DNA of 64,000 bases. Origin: Perca fluviatilis. Taxonomy: Eukaryota > Chordata > Actinopteri > Perciformes > Percidae. Below are positions 1 to 11,962 of this stretch, one piece after another. The stretch lies in assembly GCF_010015445.1 (NCBI RefSeq), contig NC_053118.1, positions 21,441,937 to 21,505,936 on the forward strand. Direction: 5' to 3'. The notes under the pieces are model-generated. The model did not search any database. It was not told the DNA's origin and worked only from the letters and a program-made list of their open reading frames with translations. Position 1 is the first letter of the stretch; each line of letters begins with the position of its first letter. The translations under genes and the position numbers were made by a program.

Positions 1-789
1 GTAACATATAAAGTAGAATAGCCTACAATAGAAATAGACTAAAACAGGCGCTGACCCACCGGTTCTTCTCCGACCCGTATCAGTAGGCTATTAGTCCTCC
101 GGTCTAGTTTTGACAAAGGTGGAAATCAGCACACGTGCGCCTCTCCTCCTCCTCTCCCCTCCTTTTTCCGCTTCATAAATTAAACAACAGGCGAGAGCTG
201 CTGCAGGGTACAGAAGTCCGCTTCCCTGTATGTTTCACCTTTCCTAACCAAAGGAATGCAAGCTTCCATAATTTGGGGAAATACATTTAAGATCGCTTTC
301 TTGAAGAAAGGTGATCGGCTAATAAATAGTCCAGCTCATAACCACAAACCCCGTAAAATTGCAACTTTTTGTTTTTTAAATTTTCTTTTTTGTAGGCTAC
401 TGATTAAACAAACAAGTTATAGACTAACGTGTAGGCTAAATGAGGTTTAGCGGTGCTGGAATGTTTGTTTTAGGGCCTACCTTTGGGCAGAGCCAAACCA
501 GCTACGCCTATCTTCTCATCTAACGGTAACGGTTGACAAGAAAGCAAACAATATTTCCTAAAATGTCGAAATATTGCTGTCATTTAGGTAGGCTACATAG
601 TTGCCTACCCACTATCGTATTTTAGGGGTTTTATGCAGCCTATTCATTTCTATTTAGGCTATCGATATGCCTACTGTAAGTTTGTTTGCATGTTAAAAAG
701 CAGAGCACTGAAAATGCTCCGACAGTGAACAGGCAACTAATGCCTGCAACAATTCTCTCCTCGGACCGACACACATCAAGAGAGACTTC

Positions 790-1435
790 ATGTAGGGTTG
801 TACGATATTGACAAAATGTGATATTGCGATATCGATTATGAATAATGAGATACCTAAACATATGTAAAATTACAGTTATGAGAAAACACATCAAAATAGA
901 TTCATAACAAATAAAACAAGTTTTCTTACAACACAATGTTTATTAGGCCCTACAACTGATGGTCATTGGACTGGTAGCCTACAACATGAATAAATAGGCT
1001 AATGACCATGTCTACAGAACAGGACATGTTTTAATGGTTGTAGCCTACCGTATAAAATATATAAAGAGGAACAGGACACAACTTTTCTTTCGCTTTTCTG
1101 ATTCGTTCCATTTAATTATCAATTTCTTCACTTACACTGTCACTCTGTCGAAATATGCACACGTCATGTAGCCTACGGTATGCTCCATAGGGTTTGTCAC
1201 GTAGTGGCCCTGTGCACTGACCACTAGGTAACTGGCCAATGAAATGATAATCATTATAGCGTTTTAAGCGGGCTCTAATTCAAACACAACTAAGCCACAC
1301 AGCCAACAGACGGGACGCAGCGCTCCACAACAAAATATTTCAAATATTGCAACCCCTTTCGATATAATATTGCGCAAAGTGATATTGCGATAATTATATT
1401 GAGTAGGCCTATATATCATGCACCCCTACTAACGA
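790..1435. mobile_element. hAT-like non-autonomous element, copy 1
   Basis: The ends are imperfectly inverted: the left starts AGGGTTGTACGATAT and the right, read in reverse complement, starts AGGGGTGCATGATAT. The interior closely resembles 34973-35645, for example the shared stretches around 'AAATATGCACAC', 'GGGTTTGTCACGTAGTGG' and 'ATCATTATAGCG'. There is no coding capacity. No clear target duplication was found for this copy. Assignment to the hAT group is inferred from the terminal motif and from the flanking repeat of the second copy. Confidence 0.6.
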
Positions 1436-1643
1436 TTTGGTGCAGGTTATGCTATGCAGGCCTACTACCACTAATGTAAGTAGGCTAAATATAGCGCCAT
1501 GGAGACCTGGCATTGTTCTATGTTGTAGAATAAAATAGGCCTATGTAGACTCTCTGTTCAGTTGTCTGTCGACTGTTTGAGCTAACCGGCTAACTGTTAG
1601 CTTTCTCCACCATTCACGTTACAAACCCTATCAGCCTCTACGC

Positions 1644-2748
1644 CAGTGGTTCCCAACCTTTTTTCCTTGGCGCCCCCCCTACTCATGTCTTTTTTTAATA
1701 CAGAGGAGTTATCAGCACTTTTATGTTTCTCCACCATTTAAATCCCTGGCTACAGGTTTGACAAGGGCCCTAATTTGTGCAAGAGCTCCATTGCTTGAGG
1801 CAAATTAAGAACCAGAAAGCTGAAAGGTTTATCGGTTTGTTTGAAGAACAGCACTTATCGTGTTGTACCGTACCTTTCTCCTGTAGCTATAGGCTACTTT
1901 TGATACAAACTGGTTCAGGGATTTGAACCCTATTTGAGTTTCTTCTTGAATACTTCATATCTCTTAAATTAGTACAAACTAAACTAAAAGGTTATGTAAG
2001 TCACTAAACCATTATAATTGATAAAAGTATTAAAATGTTGTCATAAATTATAAAATATACAAAAATCTGAAATGTGTTTTAAAATTTTACTAAATAAACA
2101 CACAAAATACACTTATCCAAAAGTTTACCAAATGTAGAAAGATGAATAAAATAACAATCTGGAAGTTAGTTGAACTTTGAGATATGCTTGCTTCTATGAG
2201 CAGAGTGTAAAGACGTTTTGATAGTGTCATCTGCAATAAAAAATGTTGTCACGTCGCATAACGTGATGACGTCATCACGAGCGTACTACATGATGGCGGA
2301 AAAGACAGAAGCGTTAGCTTTCTGCTGCAAATAGAATAAACGCTCTAGATGTTATGGTTTTTATTTTAGATCCATTTAAACATGATCATGAAAACAACAA
2401 TGTCTCGTGGCCGCCGGCAGGCGGTCCATTCTCTAAGGGTTAATCAAGAGCTGAGTCCACACAAGAGATAGGCCTATACGCTAATGCAAATTTACTTAAA
2501 CAAAACTCCAAAACAAACAATAGGAAATCAGGAATTACAGGAATGTATGGTGTAGCCTAAGGTCTCCATTGAGGTTCTGAATAGTCGTTCCGTCGTCCGA
2601 GTATTATGATGTCGTCCTGTAATGAGCGGCACACCCCTCAGGGATCGGCTGATGAGTATATCATCAGCCACTTTTCAATCTCGGTGCTACTGCATTTATC
2701 TTGTTGTGACCCATTGGAGGGGCCCGACCCCCAGATTGGAAACCACTG
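1644..2748. mobile_element. hAT-like repeat with CAGTGGTTCCCAACC ends
   Basis: The left end reads CAGTGGTTCCCAACCT and the right end is its imperfect inverse (reverse complement CAGTGGTTTCCAATCT), the classic terminus of an abundant fish hAT-type non-autonomous repeat. The interior is AT-rich and non-coding. It includes an 18-bp perfect palindrome at 2262-2279. The 8 bases flanking each end do not match, so this may be two partial copies or an old rearranged insertion. Confidence 0.55.
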
Positions 2749-3581
2749 GACTAAACTAGCCTACCTGATATAAAGTAATCAAAAGTCCACCTCCACCAGC
2801 TAACAGAAACAGTATCATCAAGGCTATAATAAAATATGAGTTATTGGGCCTATTGTTCTGCACAGTAGCCTATTTACTTAAACAGGATTTTAAATGAAGG
2901 ACATTTACTTGTAATGGAGTATTTTTACATTAGCCCATTGTATTGCCCCTCTAACGTAAGTAATGGATCTACTTAGTCCTCATAAATAATGTGTTTTGCT
3001 TTGTTGCTTTCTATGCATTTACTTCAATTCATTTGAAATTAATTGTATTCCCTTATTTCTATTAGTTTTAAAATGTTTTAATAAAGTCCAATAATGATGA
3101 TGATGATGATGCCAGATACAATGGTAGTGAGGATAGTGAATAACATAAAAGAAAATACTTTATCGTTTGCTTCTTCAATACCCACATCTTTGTAATATCC
3201 CCAAATTATATCATTAACAATATCATGTTATTTTATCCTAATATTATAATATAGTCTTGTGATATATAATTTAAATAATATTATAGAATTAGATACTTAG
3301 TATCCAATTAATGTGTGTAAATGGTGTCCATGTCCATGATTGAATCTAACAGTGCTTTATCATCTATCCTTTTGAGTTGTCATTTGGGTTCAGTTGCTTG
3401 TTTTGTTCATATTCAATGTAGTTTTTAAGGAGAACAAAATATTATAAGAGACCTCTGTTTTAATAAACTCCAGAAGTCAAAATTATAAGAAATCTCTACT
3501 TACTCTGTCTAAAAGCAAGGAAGAGAGTGAAAATAGGTAAATAGAATCATGTGGTGTTTAACATTACTGCTGAATCTTAAG

Positions 3582-3584
<3 letters not shown>

Positions 3585-3675
<91 letters not shown>

Positions 3676-3686
3676 TGTGTGTGTGG
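3585..3686. repeat. (TG)n microsatellite
   Basis: About 100 bases of almost pure TG dinucleotide, with one TATG interruption near 3668. The open frame running through it is a repeat artefact (alternating Cys-Val). Confidence 0.97.
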
Positions 3687-5106
3687 TGTCAAACTATTGC
3701 ATACTGTATAAGTCATAATTGTGGGTTCTCAGTGTGGGTCAAAGGTTTAGTAAGATGAGTCACTTGCAGTCATCCATTGACAGCACAACTCCAACCACAC
3801 AGGAAATACAGACGTCACTGAATGGGTTATTAAAGTCCTCATTGTGTAAACCTTAAAAGGTCTTAACTTGTTTTATAATTATATTATATCCATGTATATT
3901 CATGGTTTAATCACTTGTTGAACTCTGACATTCTTTTAATAAAGTACCATTAGGACAGACTTCACCCTGTGTTATCATGTTACGTTAAAGTTCAAAAGGT
4001 GGACCCAAGTGCAAAACACAACTAAGAGACAAGTGAAGTTTAACTTATTTTTTTTGAAAAGTAGTCAAAGGAGGAGATGGCTGGCGACGGCAGAGGAATG
4101 TTGAAATAGTGCAAAGGCTGATGAACTGATGAGACTTCATAGGGAAATATTGTACTTTTCACTCCACTATATTTATGACAAGGGTATAGTAACTAGTTAC
4201 TTTGCTGACTAAGATTTTACATAAAAAACATGATAATATGATACATTTGCTATAGATCAAACCAGTGGTTGCCAATTTTTGGGCTTAACCCTTTACAAAA
4301 AGCAGTGTGTTGAAGTAGGTCTACCTTGTCAACTTTCACTGAGTTGTTAGCAGTTCCACCGGAGAGCCAGTTTGTCCCTAAACTTCTCAGATGGTTTGAT
4401 TTGAATACGTTTTCTGGCCCAGAGAGGTACAATATAAAAAAAAAAAATTATCGAAAAAATAATGAGACTGATTTATCTTGCGACTCTTAGGAGGGGGCCC
4501 AACCGCAGTTTGGGAATTGTAAAGAAAACTCTAAAAGACGTGTCACTTAGATTTCTGAGGAAGGAGAGGCTGGGGTCGAATTGAAAGATTAAGCAAGAGG
4601 TTTAATGAACAACACGATGAAAACGACAGTCAAAACACAATAAAACATAAAACATGAAACCCTGCCAGCAGCAGACTGCAGACATGCTTCCCCTGTCGGG
4701 TCACAGTTAGCAGTCATGCGACATGACAAAACAATACACTGTAAACAGCGGACTGCAGAATCTTGTTCCCTTGTCGGGTCCCAGGTCCACAGTCCTGAGA
4801 TCCCCTCTGTTTCCGAATTATATTCCTGTCTCTCAGGTTAAGGACACACCTCTGATGTCAGGTTCAGGTCGTTTATCATGGTAGTGCCAATTCTACAGAG
4901 ATACACATTTTCTTTGTTCTAATCAGTCTGGCTTAGCAGGGAGTGGCTCCCAAAGTTGTTTAAACAATAAGTCTCCTAGAGCATCTACTTTCATGCTAAA
5001 TAACAGACATAACCTAATTAATTCTTTAGAAACTAGGTTGGAGTGAGGCAGTCAAATGCTGATTAGGTGTGGTGGGATGCAATCGGTTGATTCAGTGCTT
5101 CCTCCA

Positions 5107-8100
5107 CACTGTAAACCCAGATTTTGATTCAACTCAAAAGATTGAGTTCATATTACTTAAATGTGTCTAATTTACTTTTCTACATTACTTGTTAATTGTT
5201 AATTCTGATTAAGCTGAACTTTTTCATGTCCTTCCTTATTGTAATTGTGTTTTTAAGTTTAATCAGTAGTATCTACTCAAACAAACTGAGTTTGTATTAC
5301 TTGAACATGTGTAATTTCTTTACATTAATTATGAATTCTGAGTAAACTGTACTTTTAATGGCCTACCTTATTGTAATTATGTGTTTGAGTTCAAACAACT
5401 CAATATCATCAAGTTTTGCCTAGCAACGCATTGACATCACCCATGCAACCACCAAAAATCTAGTTTATACCAGTTTTGACAGAGTGGCATTGATGACGGA
5501 ACAGAGACGAAGCAGAACAAAGACAAAGCTGTATTGAAATTTTCGACAAGTGACGTTCTAGCAAGCAAGTTGTTTGACCAATGTTTGAAGCCTTCGGTGA
5601 ATGAACCGAGTTCAGCCACAAAACGGTAAGTTGGAACCTGGCACTAGTTGCATGCCGTTGCAGTCCAGACTGCTAGCTGAAGTAACTTAGCTTGCAGTAT
5701 ATCACGAAAGTGAGTACACACCTCACATTTCTACAAATATTTTATTATATATTTTCATGAGGACAACACTATAGAAATGAAACTTTGATATACAGATATA
5801 TATATCTGATAGATATATAGACTAATTTGAGTTATATCAAAGTTTCATTTGTATAGTACTGTAGTTATTAAAAAAAAGTGAAAAAAAACAAAACAAACTT
5901 ACCTAGTTATTAACATCTAGCAAGGTAGCTAACCAGCTAACTCTGCCCCACCCTCTCTTAGCTAACGTATGTGTTCACTGGTAACGTTAGCTAGCGCTAG
6001 TAACGGAAATTGTATGTCGCTCCCAGACAGCTAATCCAAGTTAAAAATCATAATTCATAATGCATAAAAATATCACATCATGGTGTCAACTCATTTGAAC
6101 ATGAACATGTTTTGTTTTTACATGTTTCAGGTGTGTCTGGATTTCAGCTGGGTGGTTGGTAGGAGCCTGAGACAGGAGTTCTACGAGGCCCTTGGCCATC
6201 ACAGTCCCAGGCTCATGGAAATCTTCAAGGAAAAGACGGGCCTCACAGGACAGGTCTTGGCTAACCTGATGCGACAAAAAAAGGTTGGTTGATTTTCAAC
6301 TCTATATTTACGTCTTAGATCAGATAGTCTGATACTTAATTGAGCTTGAAAGAACACACGTGGTATAAATAAATGTCTGGTAATGTGAAATATCCTGTTG
6401 GTAGACGCTTTCTTCTCTTTAACTTTGAGTAGCCTATGTGTAGCCTAGTTGAATTGACTAAACTAACTCCTCAGAGTAATTACTTGCCACCCATTACATT
6501 AGTTTGCCAGGTTTTGCTAATTGATCTGTAAATGAGGTATGCAAATAACTACCTGTATGCATAATGTCAAGAACACTGTGTGTGAGTTAACAGGTGGGGT
6601 GCAGTACGTAAATGGCTCTGCTGTGTATTATTGATTATGTGTGTGCACATAGTGTTCAGGGTAACATATGGACTCTATTTTAAGGGTGTGATGTCCTCTC
6701 TGCTCCCTCAGTCCACCAGGCTTCGGATGTGACAGAAGTGAGATGCGTTGTCCTCAGGGGGCTTCCTGTCATTCTTGGCGATGATCCATCCACCTTCTTC
6801 AAGGCCTGCTTTGTAAGCAACTTAGATTTTTCTCTTTCTCCCCTCCCTTGCTCCCCCTGTTCTCTACCTCCTCTCCTCTCTCCCTACCATACATATTATT
6901 TTAAGGTGTGCATGTGTTAATAGTTTCTTTTTTATTGTTATTGTTGTTAAAAAAAAAGAATTCTCTGGAGGAGGCATACTCCAAAATTGTGACCTGTGTT
7001 CACCCCAGATCATTTGTGGATGCTTCTTGCACCTGTCCTGAGTGATTTTCTGTAGCGGTCGCTGCACTGGGCAGTGGATGGACACTGGATAGGGCAGACA
7101 TGTGGGCTGTGTACCTATAGAGGGTGTTTGTAGCACTATGTTGTCATGTTGATGTGATTATGCCCTGTTCCTTTTTTCAGGACGTTGATGATGAGGAAGG
7201 TTCGTACAATGATGTGCCAGTGGGGATCCTTTGCCGTGAACAGGAAAACATCACTCCACACACACAGTCCCTTCACCACAATGCATCTTCAGTGGGAATC
7301 ATCTTGGATGGAAACATTGTGATGGATGTTGAGAGCCTGCCCCAGGCCATGTACATTGTCTTTGGACTTACCTATGCACTGCATCTCAACTACCCAAAGT
7401 ACATGAAGAACACTTTTGATTTTTTTCAACAGGTACTTCTGAAGGTGAAGGGGAGAGTATGGGCTCTCCATACAGGTATCTGCTCTGTTATTTTTTTCAC
7501 CCTCCCGTTCTTTCTTCTTTCATTCTCACACACTTTTTTGTTTTTCCATGGAAAACATTTGGTATTTGTAAATGTTAAGATGTTCAGCAGGGCTGAGTTT
7601 TATCTTGCCAGTTTGTCAACCAAATTTGAAGAGGCGCAGTACAATATTGTAATGATTGGAGGTAAAGAGGAAGAGATTTTTTTTCTTTTCATGCAATCAC
7701 TGAGGAAACTACATACTAGAAGCCTATTAGGCCATGGCTTTGTTTCTTTTCTTGCTGAAAAAAATACATGTTCAATAAAAAAAAATTGGATCAGTGTAAT
7801 GTTGCAGTTGTATGTATTTTACATGACTATTGATTGAAAGACATATTTTCCGTTTCAGGAACTAAAAAAGTTAAGTTGGGTCAGTTAGAATATACAATTT
7901 AGTTGAATTGGTAATGGAGTAATGCTTACTTAACAAGCTGAGTTAAATAAATGGGTAGGGAATGATTGTTTAAACTAAGTATCTTCAGTTACTGTAACTC
8001 AGTTATTAATACATTCAACTTAAATGTTCTATTCCATTCCATTATGGGCTCAAGTACATTGAACGTAGTCCACTTCACTTATTCAACTAATGCTTCATTA

Positions 8101-8170
8101 CTTTAAAATTTTAAGGCAACGAGTTACCTTGATTTTTTAAAGTAGATTCTACTTATCTGGGTTTACAGTG
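5107..8170 (+). mobile_element. CACTG-terminated DNA element carrying a SAMD3-like gene
   Basis: The first 16 bases (CACTGTAAACCCAGAT) recur as a perfect inverted copy at the right end. The element is directly flanked by the dinucleotide CA on both sides (5105-5106 and 8171-8172). CACTG termini with short duplications are typical of CACTA/EnSpm transposons, but no transposase is visible here. Inside are subterminal TTGAGTT/AACTCAA inverted motifs, an 18-bp-stem inverted repeat (about 5774-5791 with 5833-5850), and the exons described in the next entry. Family assignment is inference; the matching ends are seen directly. Confidence 0.65.
5480..7480 (+). pseudogene. SAMD3-like transposon-associated gene, exons present, likely not intact
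   Basis: Three blocks with good splice signals encode a protein family that is highly repeated in teleosts and usually labelled sterile alpha motif domain-containing 3-like. 6131-6283 has a helical block with the motif GRSLRQEFYEAL; 6712-6812 has VVLRGLPVILGDDPSTFFKACF; 7181-7432 has the acidic DVDDEE start followed by the conserved LPQAMYIVFGLTYALHLNYPKYM region. A possible first exon ends at a GTAAG donor near 5624, but I find no in-frame ATG for it, and the C-terminus after 7432 is unclear (a frame stays open to 7837 without family similarity). I therefore treat it as probably inactive. Known function: none established; copies travel with DNA elements, which fits the inverted termini around this one. 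Confidence 0.6.
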
Positions 8171-8733
8171 CAGCTACAGTGTTCATTCAACTAAAAGTAC
8201 ATTTTTATCAGACATCACCAATGGTTTAACTTTTTACAACCTAACAGAACCACTGAACTATTATTTATCTTTTCTGCCCCGCCTCCCCCCTCCTAGCTTA
8301 CAGTCTGACCAGGGTTTTAAAGCTTTAGTGCGTAACTTACATTCTGTTATACTCAAGCCATTGCCAAATGAGTTGATACAAATGTAATGTAGACTACTAC
8401 AGTGCCCTTTGAAAATGTGCCTTGTTGGAACGGGCCATTGCTTGGCCTGTGGTATCACTGCTTGTAGATTCTTCAAAACCAAATTGACCCCAAAATTACT
8501 TACAGAAAGACCCCAAACCACTTAATATGCAACTTCACTGTATAGCCTACTGCTGACTTAGGCTACTGATTTACCTGACAGAGAACGTTGCAGATTCAGA
8601 ATGTTATCACAAAATATCACAATGAAAAGACAGACATTAGCCTCATGGACTCATGGCAGTGCGCCACCCGGCCCGTTAGCAAATCAGCATCTGCATTCAC
8701 CAACCACCAGAACTGGACTCTTTGTGTGTGTGC

Positions 8734-8795
<62 letters not shown>

Positions 8796-9232
8796 GCTGT
8801 TGTCTCGTGTTATATAATCGTTAATGAATTTAACACAGCAGAGGTGTTAATTTCCACACAGATTTAGTGGCTTGCGACGGTAATGTTATTAGTGTAGCCC
8901 AGCAACAATCTATCTAAATAACACCTTTTGGGAGTAGCTACTACCATTCATGATATGTAAAATATTGAAGTTGTGGGAAGTTGATATGGCTTAAACTGTA
9001 TGTTTAATTTGTCGCCCCCATGCTGTTTCAATCGTCCTGACCAGAAGGGACGAATGAAACATTACGCCCAACTTTTGCTGTAATAATTCCTCAACGGTTT
9101 TATTCAAAGCTGAAAATGCAACTGACAGATGACAGGTGTAGGTTGCTAGTGACAAAATATTAGCTTTCAGTGCGATACGATAGCTTTGTAAATTACGTTT
9201 AATTAAAAAAGTGTTTCAACTGTCCCGGCTCT
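8171..9232. other. Intergenic DNA
   Basis: There is no supported gene in this kilobase. It contains a pure GA repeat at 8736-8794 and otherwise unremarkable AT-rich sequence. The last bases (CCCCTACA, 9233-9240) are the left copy of the target duplication of the foldback element. Confidence 0.6.
8736..8794. repeat. (GA)n microsatellite
   Basis: 59 bases of uninterrupted AG dinucleotide. The two overlapping open frames through it encode only Arg-Glu repeats and are artefacts. Confidence 0.98.
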
Positions 9233-9486
9233 CCCCTACAACTGCAGTCAAGCCAGCCTCCACTTCAAAATGAGCGGTCAAACTAGCCACCCCTATATTT
9301 CGCGGTGCGCGTATACACTTGCTATTACGGTGAGACCGTCAAAACTAAAAACAGGGAATTTTCCGACGAAGGCAATTTCCCATTCATTTATTCTGTCTGC
9401 CTGCCTGTCTGTCTGTCTGTCTGTCAGAAAGAGAGAAAGAAAGATTTTAGCACACCTCACAACCTGTCATTGCATGATATGCTGAA

Positions 9487-10790
9487 TTCCAAAATAAGAG
9501 CCCCCCAAAAATTCATATATGCTAAGCTCTTCGTCTATCCACATATCAAAAATTTACCTCAGATGGAGAGGACACCTTCTCAAGGTGTCAACTACAAATA
9601 CAAGTTCAGGACATTCTGATGTTGTTTTCCAAAAATAAGAGCCCCCCAAAACTCATATATTAGCTGTTTTGTCCATACATTCAGAAAATCATAAAAATAA
9701 AAGTCCTAGCTTCCACAGACCAATTTCACATCAGATGGAGAGGACACCTTCTCGGTGTGGTCTACAATGTTTCAGGACATTCTGATGTTGTTTTCCAAAA
9801 TAAGAGCCCCCCAAAACTCATATATTAGCTGTTTTGTCCATACATTCAGAAAATCATAAAAATAAAAGTCCTAGCTTCCACAGACCAATTTCACATCAGA
9901 TGGAGAGGACACCTTCTCAAGGTGTCAAACAAATTACAATGACATACTGATGTTGTTTTCCAAAATAAGAGCCCCCAAAACTCATATATTAGCTGTTTTG
10001 TCCATACATTCAGAAAATCATAAAAATAAAAGTCCTAGCTTCCACAGACCAATTTCACATCAGATGGAGAGGACACCTTCGTAAGGTGCATCTACAATGT
10101 TTCAGGACATTCTGATGTTGTTTTCCAAAATAAGAGCCCCCCAAAACTCATATATTAGCTGTTTTGTCCATACATTCAGAAAATCATAAAAAAAAGTCCT
10201 AGCTTCCACAGACCAATTTCACATCAGATGGAGAGGACACCTTCGCAAAGTGTCGGTACAATGTTTCAAGACATTCTGATGTTGTTTTCCAAAATAAGAG
10301 CCCCCCAAAACTCATATATTAGCTGTTTTGTCCATACATTCAGAAAATCATAAAAATAAAAGTCCTAGCTTCCACAGACCAATTTCATATCAGATGGAGA
10401 GGACACCTTCTCAAGGTGTCAACTACAATGTTTCAGGACATTCTGATGTTGTTTTTCCAAAATAAGAGCCCCCCAAAACTCATATATATGCTGTTTTGTC
10501 TACTTGTCTACATTCAGAAAATCATAAAAAAAAAAAAAGTCCTAGCTTCCACAGACCAATTTCACCTCAGATGGAGAGGACACCTTCTCAATGTGTGATC
10601 TACAATGTTTCAGGACATTCTGATGTTGTTTTCCAAAATAAGAGCCCCCAAAACTCATATATAGCTTTTTGTCCATACATTCAGAAAATTAAAAAATAAA
10701 AAAAAAGTCCTAGCTTCCACAGACCAATTTCACATCAGATGGAGAGGACACCTTCTTAAGGTGTGATCTACAATGTTTCAGAACATTCTG
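9487..10790 (+). repeat. Left arm tandem array, about 8 units of ~165 bp
   Basis: Eight occurrences of the anchor CCAAAATAAGAGCCCCCCAAAA-type string (some one base different) are spaced about 162-170 bases apart. Each unit also has CTAGCTTCCACAGACCAATTTCA, GATGGAGAGGACACCTTCT and CAGGACATTCTGATGTTG segments. Units differ by point changes and small indels. The array is in direct orientation here and in inverted orientation in the right arm. Short open frames within it are by-products of the repeat. Confidence 0.93.
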
Positions 10791-11445
10791 ATTTACAGTT
10801 TCAAAATAAAAGCCTGTCAAAGTCAAATATGAGACAAATTAGATATGATTTTGGATTCACTTTCAAAAGGAAACGCCCTGTTACCACAGACTAATTCCAC
10901 TTGAGGGTTGTAGTACACACGCCCCTTGGTGTGACCCATTAAGTATCAAGACATTCTGATGTACAGTTTCAAAAAAAGCCTCTCAAAGTCTGGAAATATG
11001 AGACAAATTAGATATGATTTTGGATTCAATTTAAAAGGAAGCGCCCTGTTACCTAGAATAATTCCACTTGAGGGTTATAGTACACGACCCCATAGTGTGA
11101 CCCGGTTATCAAGACATTCTGATGTATAGTTTCAAAATAAAAGCCTGTCAAAGTCTCAAATAGAACATATGACTTTGGATTCAATTTAAAAGGAAGGCCC
11201 GTGCATCACAGACTATTTCCACTTGAGGGTTATAGTACCCCTTGGTGTGACCCATTAAGTATCAAGACATTCTGATGTGTAGTTTCAAAATAAAAAGCCT
11301 GTCAAAATGTCAAATATGAGACTAATTGCATGATGTTGGATTCACTTTAAAAGGAAACGCCCTGTTATCAAAGAATAATTCCACTTGAGGGTTATAGTAC
11401 ACGACCCCATAGTGTGACCCAGTAAGTATCAAGACATTCTGGAAA
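10790..11445 (+). repeat. Left arm diverged inner array, about 4 units
   Basis: About four units share the start ACATTCTGATGTACAGTTTC with the outer array but then diverge into AAAATAAAAGCCTGTCAAAG, TTTTGGATTCA and TAATTCCACTTGAGGGTT. The same sequence occurs inverted at about 13,825-14,045. The inner array therefore looks like an older, diverged version of the outer unit. Confidence 0.85.
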
Positions 11446-11529
11446 GCTGGAAAGCATGAAGACATGCTGGAAAGCATCTTCTGTTGGGGGTAGATTTGCT
11501 GCTGACGAATCTAGATGCTAATCTGTACC

Positions 11530-11715
11530 TCAGCACATCCAAGTTGGATGTCCATCCAACTTTTTCTTTTGGCCATACAGAAGGAGGGCATACCTTCTTG
11601 CCACAGGCAAAGCCTCTTCCAGGCTACCAGAGAGTCCACATTTAGTAATTGCCTGTAACTTACAAAGATGGGTCTTCAGTCTTGTGAGGGCAGTGGCCTT
11701 CCCAATTCTGTACAA
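11530..11715 (-). pseudogene. Decayed core-gene fragment (minus strand)
   Basis: The reverse strand is open for about 60 codons and reads IGKATALTRLK near its start and ALPVARRYALLLYGQKKK further on. This resembles, by recollection only, the middle part of a repetitive fish/arthropod protein family in which a ...LYG... segment precedes an ALYQ..W block and a cysteine cluster. The matching C-terminal part lies about 1 kb away on the opposite strand (next entry), so the core may have been internally inverted. Similarity is modest and could be chance. Confidence 0.3.
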
Positions 11716-11962
11716 ACTGCTTGTGGTGTTACAACCTGTGAGGCCGTGTCATGCAGGTAAACAATCAAAAGCACTGCTCCAAGCTTCTGAAGCGATCAAC
11801 TAGGGACAAATCTTTCCTTAAGGCCATGTCCCGAGTGCATAAACACTGCTGAGGATCCAAACATCCCTTTGCTTGAATAGTATAGCAGCAAAACTATTAC
11901 ATCTGTATCATCACATTCAACAATTAGACAAGAATGTGACTGTGCAAGGTGTATTGCATGTA

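Larger units (their letters stand above)
1..5106. other. Gene-free left flank with dispersed repeats
   Basis: I see no coding exon here with family similarity or paired splice sites. The stretch is AT-rich and holds hAT-like repeat pieces at about 790-1435, 1644-2748 and 4262-4515, a TG microsatellite at 3585-3686, and a short GAT repeat near 3094-3111. It is unusually dense in the words TAGGCCTA, TAGGCTA and TAGCCTA, mostly before 3,000. The first 240 bases include a pyrimidine-rich CTCCTC block and a TATA-like CATAAATTA, which could be a promoter of something to the left, but nothing supports that beyond composition. Confidence 0.6.

Noticed and set aside
7124..7837. 237-residue plus-strand frame as a single gene
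   Set aside because: Only 7,181 to about 7,432 has family similarity, with a splice acceptor at 7,180. The extensions on both sides look like intron or untranslated sequence.
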